Assembly (NCBI GenBank): GCA_030435675.1
Contig: CM059625.1
Span: 13,268,001 to 13,332,000, forward strand
Length of the DNA: 64,000 bases
Direction of reading: 5' to 3'
Source of the DNA: Steinernema hermaphroditum
Lineage: Eukaryota > Nematoda > Chromadorea > Rhabditida > Steinernematidae
The translations under genes were made by a program, and so were the position numbers. Under the pieces are notes generated by a model. It had not been told where the DNA came from, did no database searches, and worked only from the letters and a program-made list of their open reading frames with translations. Shown here piece by piece: positions 46,878 through 59,879 of this stretch. Each line of letters begins with the position of its first letter. Within the stretch, counting starts at the first letter, position 1.

Positions 46878-48929
46878 GCCTTCTTGCGTTGTCCTACAGT
46901 AGCAGAGATGGCTTCCCGAGTTGTTGAGACAGTTGAGGAAGCATATCATGGGCAGAAGACGGCTGAGTCCTCCGAATCTCAAGACGCTCTCCGCATCCGC
47001 ACTAAGTCACAATTAGACTAATGACGATGCGGATTGTGCGGATTATCATTAGACACCTTGCAGGGCGCCGAAATGCATTTGGCTGGCACCTGCAAGACGG
47101 CCCCTCCTGTAGCCATGGATACACGCGGTGGTCGAGAACAAGAGAGGTCCCGAATGGTGCGAAAAGGTTCGCTGTCGGGTGGGTCGCGTGAGCGAGGCCC
47201 GCCGCGCTAAGTTCCACAAAAGATATCTTCTTCCACTTAGCGTTTCAATCAATATTCGTTAATAATTAAGGCCTCGATATTGCATTAAAGATGGGTGGCG
47301 CTGGCCGCTTCTCGCTGACGCGGCTATGATGTGTTCTTACTGAAAAAGAATAAACGAAAGCAGAGCGCTGTCCCAAGGGGGTGCCAACGAGCAACGAACA
47401 CCTTTTGTCTTCGGTGTTCCCGCCGACCTTGCTCATGGAAATGAGTTTTCTCCTGTTTATATCAATTATGCACATTTGTTGAATGGCGAAGCCTTGTTGC
47501 AGAACCACTTATGTGTAGCACACAATCCAACATGTCCTATCACCTATGTCACTATCCTCAGTTAATTAAAAAAGGACACACAGTGAGGGTGCATTACACT
47601 CGGTCGGGCTTTTAGCTACTTCGACAGTGCTATTGAAGCCAGTTCATCTTGACAACAAACATCTTAGTGATCTGATTGAGTAAATTTCACGCCTAGCTCT
47701 GTTCATGTGAGATAATTTGCAGGGGACATCCACGGCAAAGTCTAATCACATCTGCAGCTAGCAATCCTCATAGATGACAATCTATGCTTGATCCAATCGT
47801 CAATGTGAGGGTATGAAGTGTTCTAATGTTATATGTTACGCTTTTTTATTTACTATGCCTGACCAAAGCACAAGTCAGATTGGATTTCGAATTCCGATGT
47901 GGCCTTGTCGAGTTGCACAAACAAACATTTTGAAATTGGAGCTCGGCTCATACATGAATGCCACAGGTACTCCTGTTCGGTAAACTAGCGCATTTTCACA
48001 CGAGTTCCTTTGTTTTCTGTGGAGCGAAGCCAGTGGGAAATAAGAAACAACGTGAAAGATTGGGGGGCATGTATAAAAGGCTAACTTTGTGGTATCGATC
48101 AGTCCTTCATTAATATCAGAAGCCCGTTTCGTTTTCTTCAAATTTTCACTGTGAAAGTGGTTATCAATTTATAACCTTTATCGCGGTTCACTTCACAGCT
48201 CCTGCATTTTTTCAAGGTTACCTTCAGTTGAAGCAAAAATATAGTCAATCCATCAAGAAAAGCTCATTTCTATTGTAATTTTTCAAGCAAGTTCAGCAGT
48301 TTGTGACTGCACTGTACTCACAAAAAAACATCTCGGTGATGAAGTGCGATTTTTGATGTCTGCTTCGGCAAACACTACTTGAAATTGGATACGGAAGACT
48401 AAACTGTCTTGTTAAACATTGAGGAACACTTTCAAATACTTGACGCAGTTCTTGGAAACAGACGAAACGAATAGGTAAACAGCCAGACACATTTTCCGTT
48501 TCTGATGTCTATGACACTTCGCTTTGAACGTAATAAACACTTCTAAGAGCTATTTATCAACGACAATATAAACATGTCCTCGTGAGTTTGTCTGCCATGA
48601 TATTTTGAAGCAAGTAGGACTACATTTGTAAACTGTTCACACTCCAAGAATTCCGGCTTTATATTTTACACCAACGTTCTATATATGGACGTGTACTAAT
48701 AGAAAGGCAGAGTCGGGAGAGATGAACAAGACGATATTTACAAATTTCGGGGATACCAAAATATTTATTGCTTTAGTGAAGGTACATGCACATTGTGCTC
48801 GTCCGATATCATATAGTAGCCATAAAAGGGATATAGATGAACGGTTTAGTATGCTTTCCCAACGTCCGATATACGAGAATGTATACAGTGGGTGTTATTT
48901 ACATCGGTCGACATTAGTGTAACGTGGAG
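46878..48929. other. 2-kb interval, mostly AT-rich
   Basis: Apart from the possible 5' exon of the small gene at 47,057-47,237, no exon or RNA gene is recognised. Confidence 0.35.
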
Positions 48930-49302
48930 TTACTTCTGTTGCTCCTCAGAAGCACTTCCCTGATCGTTGAGGTCGGCCATCTTGGGGATTCCCATCTGCT
49001 GCTTGGCACGGAGAATGTTGATCGGATGCGAGACCTGCGTGCGGGCAGTTCGTCCCACGAGCTTCTTGGTGCACGGCGACAGAAGCGAGTCGGATGGGCT
49101 GGACACAAGGAATTCGCGACGTTGCTGACGCGCACGAACAATAGCCGGAGTCGCCTTCTAAAGGGAACAAACGGAAATGACAACAAATCAGGGCGACGAC
49201 GGCACTTACGGGGTCCGCCAGCTTTTGGGTTTCCTTATTCTGCTCAGGGCTCTGAGGAGCGACGTTCTCGACGGGAGTAGAGTTATTATTAGTTGAGGAC
49301 AT
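48930..49302 (-). CDS. Small basic protein with SPCTKKL motif (106 aa)
   Basis: Model (complement): 49302-49210 and 49157-48930; phases fit, 106 aa. The N-terminus (MSSTNNNSTPVENVAPQSPE) resembles the start of nematode endosulfine-type proteins, but the hallmark FDSGDY is absent. The second exon instead carries VRARQQRREFLVSSPSDSLL followed by SPCTKKLVGRTARTQVSHP and a Gln/Ser-rich tail. The Ser-Pro sites and short basic blocks suggest a phosphorylated cytosolic regulator; I cannot name it. CTTCAG six nt upstream of the ATG fits trans-splicing. Confidence 0.7.
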
Positions 49303-50416
49303 GGTGATCTGAAGACGAGCTATCAAATAAGCTTTGGAACCGAGAGGTAGCTGCGATATATATGGAAAGATATGAGAGCGCTTTTCGAAAATAATGAAGG
49401 TGTATTGTCGCACCTCGCAAAGGGAATTTTGTTCACACCGTACAACGATGAATGGCGTGTCTGTGGCGGCGCCGACCGTCGCGAAGTCAAATGCGAATGT
49501 TAGCGCCGTCGTTTGTCGTTCCGCTCGGGACCAGTCGTTCGAAAATGGGAAACATCGCATGTTCACAACATTCCTTTTGAATTCGGAAGATTAGAAAGAT
49601 GTTAGTAGAAGCACTGGAACTAAAGCAGTTCTTGCATTCACTTACATTTCTCAGAATTCAGGGAGCAGTTCTTCTTATGTGCGCATCTGACACTCCCAGA
49701 TGTGCTGCTCACAGTTCAGCGTTACGATACACACTTACAGACTTAACACTGTTGAAGACCAGTTAACCAACGCTTAAGCATAAAAAATTGCGTACACTCA
49801 AAATTCACAATTGTATTAAAGTATTGCTCTGCGTTCTTAAAGATGCTTCGGTCTTTGGACTTTCTTTACTCTTTCCCGTGGGGATTCTTCGGTAGATCCT
49901 GCAATGCCAGAAGAATCGTCATGTCGCAGCTACTCACAAAGATCATTAAGAATGTGATGTATCTCTTTTCGTTTATTTTCACTTCGGATGCACGTAATCC
50001 TTCTGTCCCAATCCTGTCGCGGTCAATGTCACGCGCAGCTTGTCAGACAGTTCCTCGGAACGCACGAAAACCGGATCTTCGAATCTACAAAGCACAAAAT
50101 GGTTTGCAATAAATTCGATTTCGTTTAAGCAGAACCGATTATCGACAAACGACACCTAATCAGTGACCCTTAGCACGATTAACCGTGACCTTTTCGGTCT
50201 GCGTCTGTTTCCGGTGCTCATATACGAATTTTCACTTTATCGTTTATGAAAAGTGAAAACGGAATTGTGACATCACATAGAGAATGCACATAATATCAAA
50301 CTTGGTAAGAATGGATGAACTGTTTACTGAACGATGACATAAATAAAACATGCCGCACATTACTTGCATCTATTCTCTCTCTTTAATCTGTTTTTCGATT
50401 TCAAAATTAGCCGATC
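49303..50416. other. 1.1-kb interval
   Basis: It contains the upstream region of the 106-aa gene, then AT-rich DNA. No exon is recognised. Confidence 0.35.
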
Positions 50417-50671
50417 ATGTTCAGTTATTTGCGGAACACATATTCGAGATGTGCCCTTCGTAAAAGCGTTTCTCAACGTAATTTATTGTTTTCGCCTACG
50501 TCAGCCATCGGCATCGAAGAACATTCCAATGACATAAACTCTATCGCCAGCTCACTCAGCGAGCATTTTCCGCCACTTTCTTCTAAATATAACAATTGGG
50601 AACCTCTGAGTCAGCTTCCGCCAACGCCTACCGCTTTCCCACTGTTCGTCCCACGTGCCCGAGGACAATAG
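50417..50671 (+). CDS. Possible single-exon hypothetical protein (84 aa)
   Basis: The ATG at 50417 opens MFSYLRNTYSRCALRKSVSQ, a basic, Ser/Leu/Tyr-rich N-terminus suited to mitochondrial import. The rest is polar (DINSIASSLSEHFPPLSSKY, LSQLPPTPTAFPLFVPRARG). Codon use resembles that of the real genes, there is no competing frame on the other strand, and an AATTAG precedes the ATG by 7 nt. No homology is recognised. Confidence 0.4.
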   Translation: MFSYLRNTYSRCALRKSVSQRNLLFSPTSAIGIEEHSNDINSIASSLSEHFPPLSSKYNNWEPLSQLPPTPTAFPLFVPRARGQ

Positions 50672-53600
50672 GGAATTCGCTATGCGAATCCAATTGCGAT
50701 GCAAGGACACCGGACAGGAAAATAGGCATTTGCAAATAGCGCCGAGAGACAGGTTTCGAAAGGGATCACGTAGAGGTCGTAAAAAAGATTGGTTTTTGAA
50801 AGCCGCTTAGTTTTTCGTCTGCAATATGGAGTCCTTCAAAGTTTCGAAACTCAATGCCGCTTCTTCAAACGTGAACATAACGCCTAAAAAATCTAAAAAA
50901 AAGTGGTGTGCTGCTTCCTCTTCCGACATTTGAATAAGAGCATTACTACTGCATCGGCATCGTTCATAAAAGGTCTGATTAATTCACAGTCATCGGTCCT
51001 GCCACAGATATTTTTGTCACAGTTCCCGACTGTCTCGATAACGACTGTTATTTAGGGTCTTAATATCTTTTTTATCAGCTATCAGACCTTTTTCTCATTG
51101 CCAACAAATGAAGCCTGGTTTCAAGTAGGTTTCGCTTCATGAGAAACGTCCATCATGATTCTTGAACGGATCATAAACTTTCCTCATGATCGTGAAAAAG
51201 CCTAATTGCTGCATTTAACGATACCCCATCATTCTTTCTCGAGTCTCATGACAGAAGAGTCACGTATAACAGTAAGATAATTCTGCTTAATCGTCACCTT
51301 CGAACCCTGCTGTCTTTCTATCATCATGATTACCGGTGTTATACTCTCTTCTCTTAGTGGTCCTGGGTAAAACTTAAAGTTATTTTCAAGTTCATTGATA
51401 AGGTTACGTATCGCTTACAAACACCATCAGAGATCTTGTGGCTGTGCATATCCTGTTGATCAACAATCGCCTTTGACTCTAGCCTCACCTCGGCTGACTG
51501 TTTATTCTTTCGAATCACGAGGACACATTGCAAACTCTCAACTACTTAGGTTGTCTCATCGTTGGCCGAGCGAAAATCAGCTGATGAGCAGCGAGCACCT
51601 CAAAGTGCCAGGCAAGAACCCCTGCAACATCCGGTTCCGCGAATCTTCTACCGGATTGTTCGTTCGATCTCGACGTGTCAACAAACAAAGAACACTTCTT
51701 CTGTGTCCCGACTGTTTACTTGTCCCAATTACGAAATCAAACAGTGCAAACTTCTGTTTCCAAGAAATCGAGCTGTTTTTTTCTGCAAAACGGTCCTTAA
51801 CTGTTGGCCTGCAGTGGTACATAAAATACGCTTCTACGGCTTACTGAACAAAACATTTCAGGCATGACCGTAAACCTAACATCATATTGGATAACATCAT
51901 AAATCGTCTCACAGTCACGTTGTGTAAAATTCCTTTTGCCTGGACTAAGTTCATCTGTTATATGACAGGAACAACACCGTGACTGTAATATCGTTAATCA
52001 TTCACGCCTTTTTCGATAGTCTCTATTTTGTAGGGTGCCCTATACTGTAACGTTGCCTTACGACAAAAACAATTGAATCTACAATTTTCAAGAGTTGCGG
52101 AAAGGCTGTTTTGAACGCATTGAAGTGGGAACTGACTGATTGATTGATGTATCAGGCGGTCAATCAGGTTCTCAGCGGATACTTTCACTTTTGATCCGTC
52201 TATGTCGTTCGCCCTTAAAGTGTCTGTCGCGCGTGAAAACAGAAACGGACGTGGGGAGCGCGGAAAGGGCGCGACGGGATCAGCGCAGATCAGATCAGGT
52301 TGCATAACGTTGAGCATGGCGTGTTGTCGCCTTTGAACCCGTAAAACCGGGGTTAAACAGGAATATGACTCGTTTAGAGGGTATCCACTGGAAACAACAC
52401 GTTGGTGCCGCGCCCTTTATCGCAACTTCTCACTTTCGCCACGTAGTATGTACTAGTATCAGTTTCGTTTCTTCCGCCGTCTGCCCTTCTTGGAGGAGTG
52501 GCGAGTGAGGCGAGTTACGCAACGATTCACCGAGTTCCACCGGCGCTAATTGCGGCGGATTTCGGTTCTGGTACAAGCCTCCGGGCTAGGGCTTGTTGTC
52601 CGCCAGTCAAATGCTGTCGCACTACGTGTGGCTATTAATTCGGCTATTTCCGCAGCTGTGCGATTATGGCGCCGACTGTATTTAGTGCCTGGTGCTTTCG
52701 GTTACCCTGTCATTTCGTACCTAGTCTCCCCTGAAGATAATTCTCACGCCTTTCTCCAATACGTTATTGCCTGAGCATATAGCTATTTAATTCATTTTAC
52801 TAGAGAGTCCAAGCTACAAATTCGGCACCATCACTTCTTTTGAACTTGATGATTTTGAAATGATGTTCTTGCCGCCTGACGTCCTACCTTACCCTTGGAT
52901 ATGCACGTGCTGATATCTCATTTGAAGACATAAAGCGGCACTAAACAAACAGCATAGCAGCAGGAGTTTTCCTGAAATTAGGGCCACCCGTTTTTTAGCC
53001 TCCTTCGGCACTCCATCCGTTTTCCTGTGCGATTATTAACTACCTGCATTACATATCCTGTCGCGTGAGAAGTCACGGATGTCTGGCCGACCTTCCGAGA
53101 AGAACCCTTGGCCGGTCGGTAATGATGGGAGCCAACCGGGCGCGAGGGGTGTTGCGTGCGTTTTGGCCAGTACAAGCTGCTGTCGTTTCTTGTTTGAGAT
53201 GGCACCACTGAGCGAGTGCACTATGATCAGTCTCGTAGTGAGCCGTTAATCGTTACAAAAAAATTACACGATGCGGTAACTGGTCTCTTCTGGTCCAACT
53301 CTTCTTCTCGGGGGTGGGCAGTGCGCAACTGGTCCTCCAGACCTCCCCGCTCAAAGAACGTCCGAAAGGTCCTGATGGTTAGTGATATTCGGCAATATCC
53401 TGGGGTTACTGTCCAGAACCTTCGTCCACTCTCCTGGTGAGCAGCCTGCCACATTATTCGACTATTTCAAAATTGTTTAGCTAAGGAGGTTTTCAATGAG
53501 TTCTTCGAACCTCTTTCAAAGAATTCTCTCGGTTTTCGTCAGCTTTCGCGCGATATACGTAACAAGGCTCGGCAAACAGGCCGTCGAAGTGCTGGAATGA

Positions 53601-55334
53601 GTAAGCCGAGGGAGAGGTTCACCGGCGTGAACACCTCGCCGCCAATAAATATTTAGGCGATTAGGGAAGTTCGACGCCCACTCGAGTGTACCCGTCTGCT
53701 CAGGATCAGTAAATAACAGATTTGCGTGTCGGTTTTTTGTCCGTCGACGCCTAATCCTCTGTGTCCAAATTTTCCGCGAACAACAATTTCTTCTTCATCT
53801 GCAAAGTGTTTGCAAGGGAAGAGCTCTGATCTTAGACCTATCGACATTAACTAAATATTTGTGTGCTTATCGGTTTGAGGCAAAGTGTCGGCGATTGAAG
53901 ATCAAGAGAAATCCGGCACAGCCGCCCTGCAACTGCGCGACGCTGTTTGCAAATTCGAGAGGCTTCCTTTACCGGTTTCCATTTGCTTTGACGTTTTTCG
54001 TTTTTTCCGTTTTGTTTTGCGTGATTTTTCAAAGTGTTTGCAATGATACAGGGATGATGTTTTGATTAATTGGCGCTCGAAAGTGAGTGCGCGGGACGGA
54101 GGCGGCGGATCGCAGCCGGTCTTGACGCCGATTTGTATGCGATCTGGCGCCTCGAAGGTGAATCGCGATGAGGAAAGAAGAAATCTTTTTAGGGACCCGG
54201 CAGTGAGGATGTGTTTATTTTGTGGCGCCACCCCTATCTCGGCCGGACTCCGAGCTCCATTTTGCGCGCGGCTTGCTGCGCGCTCCCTCGAGAGTGTCTC
54301 GAATGGTTTTACAGGCGCCTCTAACAAAACAGTCTACCGACAATCTGGCGCGATAGCTACTTGACGAGCAGCTCGATCGCGCAATGGTAGAAGGGGAGGG
54401 GCGGCAGCCGAAACGAACCGCCGACCCTCTCCCTCAAATCAGAAGCTCTTCATCGGCATAGTGGTTCGCGGAACGCCTTGGAGGCCAGCGGGTATTCCCA
54501 CTTCCGGTGCTGCATGTTCGCCGACAATTCCAAGACCGCCCTGTTTGCTTTATTGTGTTGCTGAATGTCATGCATGGGGGAAACGCAAACGTAACGCCAT
54601 GAATATCATCTTATGGCATCCCCTTCCCGCGTGCCCTCACAGTCCCGTTTATCAGACGTGTTTCTGGCGCCCAATTCCGATAGCAACGTCGATTGTCTCT
54701 CGGCGGTCGAAGTGCCACCTCCTCATGTCACATAACTGTTGTGTTGTTATTTAATTGATAGACTTTTGAGCGGCAACGCCTTCAGTTGATCAGCTCGTAA
54801 GTGACGTTTCCGTCGTCGAGAATCAGCTGTCTCCTGGACCTGTTCTCTGTTGTATTCCACAGCTATTTTTCGTTACGCACTTTCTCGTCTCGAGCCGAGA
54901 AGGCCGAGAAAGTGAATGGTGACCCGCTGATCTGATCGGCCCCTCTAAGGAAACCTCAAATTCTCAATTGTTGCAATTATTCATCTAGTCATCCTTCCGC
55001 GGGGCAAGAAGACGTACCTATAGCCCAGGCCGCTCTTTTTAAGGGGCGCGTTCGTACTTCGTGTTCTCCTTCAGGCGACATCCTCACCGCCTTTTGAGCG
55101 AATCGCGGGAAGTTGTTTCTGTTGCGAATGGAGGGACCAACTTGTAGCGTCCGCTTTTCCATGCGCGCACTAAAAAACAAGCAAAAGCAAAATGATTTGC
55201 GCCGATGTCACATAAAATGACAATCAGCGATCGATGCTGTTGCTCGATGTCAACTGGTTTCTGCTTTCTTCTTCCGCCGACGTGTAAATCATTTGTTGCA
55301 TTGTTAGCTGTCGTCGACCAATCAAGCAATGATG
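50672..55334. other. 4.7-kb interval upstream of QSOX
   Basis: No gene is recognised. At 51,395-51,867 two plus-strand frames overlap in different phases. 53,227-53,454 has overlapping frames on both strands. 52,230-54,400 is richer in CG with cytosine-thymine runs and likely includes promoter DNA. No terminal inverted repeats or transposase motifs were found by eye. Confidence 0.35.
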
Positions 55335-55345
55335 GCCTTTGCAGA
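55335..55345 (+). promoter_or_regulatory. Probable trans-splice acceptor of QSOX
   Basis: GCCTTTGCAG ends at 55344, one base before the ATG at 55346, as in many spliced-leader-accepting nematode mRNAs, and supports the start. Confidence 0.45.
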
Positions 55346-58300
55346 ATGAAACTCAAACTCCACACCACTGCCTTCCCTCCCTTTCTCCTATTTTTCGCCG
55401 TTCTGTTGGCCACTATTTCTCTAAACCATGCGGCAATCTCCTCGATGACCTACGTGCCCATGGGCAACAATCCCACCCTATATCGTCCCGGAGCTGAACC
55501 TATTATGCACTTAGACGAGCTCACCTTCACGGATACTGTTCTCGGTCAGGACCATGCTTTTCTTGTGGAGTTCTACGCCGACTGGTAAGTGCTCTTTTAA
55601 GGGTTACGATAATTGCGAGGACCACCCAAAGCGTTGCTCTTAGTAGCACGTTTTTCGGCTTCGGGGACTAATTGTTTCCTCCTTGTACAACGATAGTTTC
55701 TTGTTTGCACCAAAACAACTGTAATTGAGCGTCGTTTCAGGTGCGGGCACTGCCGAGCGTTTGCTCCGTTTTTCCGCGAATTTGCCAGTCTCGTCCAATC
55801 GTGGAACCGCGTGGTTACGGTAGCAGCCATGAACTGTGCGGACTCATTCAATACGCGGGTGTGCCGCGAGAATGGCGTCACTCATTTCCCCATGATCAAG
55901 GTAGCTAACACTCTTGTTTACCATGTTCTCTCCAAAAAGCGATGCACCATCGTAGACCTCTTCTGACCTTCCTCCTTGAGAGTATTTGAATCGCCTCGGG
56001 CACTGCCACAACAGCACAATAGCTGCAGCTGGTTCGCAGCGAGCGCTCGATTACTCACTGTTTGTTTCGAACTGTTGTTGCACGCGTGCACGTTGACCAA
56101 GCTGTTTGTTCGCAGTTTGCACAAACGAGAGTGCAGCCTGTCTCTTTCGTGACTCTACTTGCGGCGGTTTGTAACAAAATGCAAAGCACGCAAAACACTC
56201 ATAACTTATGAATGTCGCATTCAAGTGTCATTCTCCGTCGATTACAGTACTACCCTCGAGCGGCCCGACATGCCTCGAACGCCATCACGCTGGAAGCGTC
56301 GCACTCTGGCTCTCAACTTCGTGATCAACTGACCAGGACTATCGTCAACGAGTTCAACCAGTTCCGCTATCCGGATTGGCCAAACTTCATCTACATCAAT
56401 GTCGACTCGTAAGTGTTGCCAAAGAGAACCCATGGAATACGGGAATAGCCTTGATAGAAAAAAAACATTTTTTGTCCTTTCAAAGGGTACTTTACACTCA
56501 AGGTTGCCCTCTTAAGAGATTCTCTAGCTCCAAAAATTCGAAAATCTGACAGTCAACATTTTGTTTCGGAATATTCTAAATGTTTACTCAGTGAGTCACG
56601 TCCGCATTCTCAAGGTCAAAGAAACTACAAAAAACAATAGTGATTTCTACTCTTCTTCCTGAAACGGTAGCAGAGATCAGTGAACTGAAAAAAGAATCAT
56701 TTAGATCGACGACGTACGGTACACTGTGGCAAGGAGTCGCGGAATCGGCGGATTATCTGGCGATTATCATCGAACAGTACGAGAGTGTGTCCCCTCAAGT
56801 ACGTCAATGCCGGTGTTTTGTTTGCGTTTACTGACCTTGCGCCTTTGATTCCAGTTCATGCTCGATCTGAGCTCGCGAAGCCACGAAATCGGAACCCGAC
56901 GCGCCCTCGCCTCCTCGCCCATCACCCAAATGCTCATGATCACGCAGTTCCCCTACGTTGCTTTGTTCAGCCGCGACCGACAGAGGGCCATCTACATGAA
57001 TCCGTAAGCTGATTAGTCCGCGAATACTCACAAAACAATGCACACAATGCAGATACTCAGCTAATTCGATGACGGAAATCAACAATGCTCTCGCCAACAT
57101 CAAGGGAAACAAAAACAAGTTAATGTTGACCACAACACCGCGGACAACTATCTCCACTACGACGCAGATTCCTACCGTAAACTGCGAACGGTTCCCGGAA
57201 CGGTAGCGAAAAGAAGTCTCTGATCAGCTGAAAGTAATCTCCTTTCCTTTCAGTTGCCGTGACATGTACTTTGTGTCGGAAACCGACATGCTCAAAGCGA
57301 TGTACATGGCCCTTCACGACGAAGTCATCCGCGCCAACGACGTCATTCAGGGCTCGAATTTCACGCATCTCTACAACTTCGTTGATCTTCTCGCCGAAGT
57401 AAGTGCATTCCATTCCCGAAATAGAAAAGCGTTTTATGAGACGATGACTAACTCCGGGAGTTCTAAAAATAGTATCCCGAGTTTTTTTTTTGTTACGTAA
57501 AGTTCATGGTATGGAAGAAGCATGTCGTAGCCGTTCATCGTAAACCTGTTTCCAAGTCCAATTTTCTCAGTTTCGTGTTCGCTTAATACGGCGCGCTTGT
57601 TTCCATCAATCACGAACGATCATGGTTTCTCTTTTACAGCATTTCCCCGTTCTCACCTTCTCGAACGAAATCGTCCGTCGTGGACGCAACGTCAAACGAT
57701 CTTCTTCTTCTGTAAGCACGATAAATAACGTTCCCTAATTAGTGTCTTTGCTGCAGATTCTCAAAAATAGCGAACGCGCCCGTCTCGTTTTCAGCCACTT
57801 GCGGGAATTCTTACGCACGAAAAACGATACCCAACTGGTTTCTACTAGCGACTGGGAGCATCACTTCAATAGCGTTGAGGTAATTCGGCAACAAAGTCTC
57901 AACCTAATTGGCTGTCGCCGTTCAGCGTGTTTACGCCTTCCCTTTTCCCGTCAACTCCTCATGGCAGCACTGCAAGGGTACGACCCCTCAGTTCAGGGGC
58001 TACACATGCGGTCTCTGGACCACCTTCCATGCGCTTACCGTCCACACTTACATGGACACGATCAAGGGTATACCACAGAATAGCACCGTTCGATGTTCAC
58101 TCGGTCTTTCTAGAACATAAAGTAAATGCGCTCAAACCACTCAAATCGATCCAAGGCTGGGTCAGCTCGTTCTTCGGCTGTGAACATTGCAAACGGCACT
58201 TTATGCACATGACGACTGAACTCTTCCCCATGACTGCGCGAAGAGTGAGTCATTCAAATAGCCACTTTCTCAGCAGAACCCTCTCGTTTAGGTCAGACAC

Positions 58301-58540
58301 AGTCATGACATGATGATGTACCTGTGGCGAGCTCACAACATTGTCAACAACCGTCTCCACGGCGACGTCACCGAAGATCCACAGTTCACGAAGATGCAGT
58401 TCCCGGCACTCTTCCTCTGTCCTACATGCCACTCCGGCGGTCACTTCAGTCGTCGCCAAATCCGCAACTTCCTTCTTCGTTACTACGGTAACATCAAGCC
58501 CCACAACCGCCTCGCTCGTAAAGTACTCCACTTCTACTGA
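55346..58540 (+). CDS. Quiescin sulfhydryl oxidase (QSOX)
   Basis: Model: 55346-55584, 55741-55900, 56248-56408, 56681-56798, 56855-57003, 57053-57202, 57254-57398, 57640-57711, 57757-57879, 57926-58067, 58114-58244, 58292-58540; all phases fit, 612 aa. A hydrophobic signal sequence (PPFLLFFAVLLATISLNHA) leads to a thioredoxin domain with active site WCGHC and the family proline in THFPM. A second, redox-inactive Trx-like region and helical linker follow. The C-terminal Erv flavoprotein domain has RGYTCGLWTTFHALTVHTY, SSFFGCEHCKRHF (redox CxxC), MMYLWRAHNIVNNRL (FAD-contacting HN) and a late CPTC (LFLCPTCHSG). QSOX oxidises cysteine pairs to disulfides and reduces O2 to H2O2 in the secretory pathway or outside the cell. 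The 3' UTR runs towards an AATAAA at 58928, ending next to the convergent isochorismatase gene. Confidence 0.95.
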
Positions 58541-58927
58541 GAAGGGCAGCTGGAAGAGCCTTTGAACGTTCAAACGCATCTACTTGAAACACGGGTCGCG
58601 AACGGCACTTTGTGACCTTCGTGTGCATCTCTCCCCTCTGTCTGTGCATACTTCCTAGACGCTTAGGTTCTAGCCCCTCCGCTTACTTCCATTTATCGCA
58701 AATTCTCCCTCTAGGTCAAGACAGTGCTTTAACTGTGCTAGTGAATTCTGACCAAAAATATTCGTGACGTATCTCTTGACTCCTCTAGTGTTGTGGGCCT
58801 TCTTCGCTCTCTGGTGCCTTCCCATGCATAGTCGTCGTTCTTACTCTGTTTTGTGCATACGACTCATTTCGTGGATGATGCATCCGTGTATACGTGTACA
58901 TAAGAATGAAATGTAAAAAGAGAAATG

Positions 58928-58933
58928 AATAAA
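58928..58933 (+). terminator. Polyadenylation signal of QSOX
   Basis: AATAAA 388 nt after the QSOX stop and only 30 nt before the stop codon of the convergent gene, so the two 3' UTRs must nearly touch or overlap. Confidence 0.45.
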
Positions 58934-58962
58934 TAGATTGTATAATAAATGCTCACACAGTG

Positions 58963-59879
58963 TTACATATGGGACTGAAGGAGGCCCGTGTCGGGGGCCG
59001 ACTGCATGATCAGCTTCTGAACTTCACGGAACTTGGGATGGGTCGAGTCGCCTACGAGACCGAGAATAACACACTCGCTGGTGGTGAGGATTGCTCCTGC
59101 TTGTTCCAGTTGCTTGTACGCGAACATTCTGAAGCAAAAAAATGTCTTTGATGAGCCTTAAGATTACGGTAATGATCAGAGGCATTGTCGATGGCCTGCC
59201 AAACAAGTTCCCTTTTTCGGCATAGTGATTCATAGCGACATGGGCATCATTAACAATAAAACTCCTTTTCAAACTACACTGTAATAGCAGAAAAAGATCG
59301 TTTACGATTTAATCACTGTCGCGTGACTCATGAGCTGACTATTTCAGAATTGAGATGAGGTAAACTGACCTGTCCGTCATAGACCTCGAAGAAACGGCAT
59401 CCACAACGACATGAACACTAAGTCCTTTCTCGAGAAGATCCAGAGCTGTGTGGAAGATACACACATGTGCTTCGATACCACAGAGAATGACTGATTTCAC
59501 ATCAGAGGTCAGGTGAGCTCCGACATCAGGAACACACATAGAGAAGCGCGTTTTCTCGACTACGGGAACGCCGCACTCTTTAAGAGGAAGTTCGGGAACA
59601 GTTTTACCCAATCCTGCCCGTCAAAACTGGTCATTTTCGCACAATACTATACATACCTTTGGGATATTGCTCCGTTGCAACTATCTTCATGTCCAAAATT
59701 GTTGCGGCATCAAGAAGTCTCTTTGTGATCGTCACAATATCGGCAAAATATCGAATATTTGGCCTGATGCAGGAAAGATGCACACGTGATTAATGAGTAA
59801 CAAACCTAAACTTTTCCTGCAAATCGCAGATCATCAGAACACTTTCGCTGGGGCTGACTCTTCTGAATGGTGGAGCCAT
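58963..59879 (-). CDS. Isochorismatase-domain hydrolase (ISOC1/2-like)
   Basis: Model (complement): 59879-59806, 59763-59657, 59613-59370, 59128-58963; phases fit, 196 aa, normal for ISOC2. The catalytic aspartate is in [11 protein letters not shown], the lysine in VVEKTRFSM, and the cysteine in [16 protein letters not shown], so the cysteine-hydrolase triad is intact. The end reads [20 protein letters not shown]. Family members hydrolyse amide or vinyl-ether bonds, but the natural substrate in animals is unknown. TTGTTGCAG directly abuts the ATG. It is convergent with QSOX; the C. elegans genes F35G2.1 and F35G2.2, as I recall, are a neighbouring QSOX/isochorismatase pair too. Confidence 0.9.

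Noticed and set aside
48930..49302. Endosulfine (ENSA/ARPP19) annotation
   Set aside because: The N-terminus is suggestive, but the diagnostic FDSGDY core is missing, so the name was not used.
53227..53454. Possible transposase fragment
   Set aside because: The frame is open on both strands, but no DDE/D motif, helix-turn-helix or terminal inverted repeat could be recognised.
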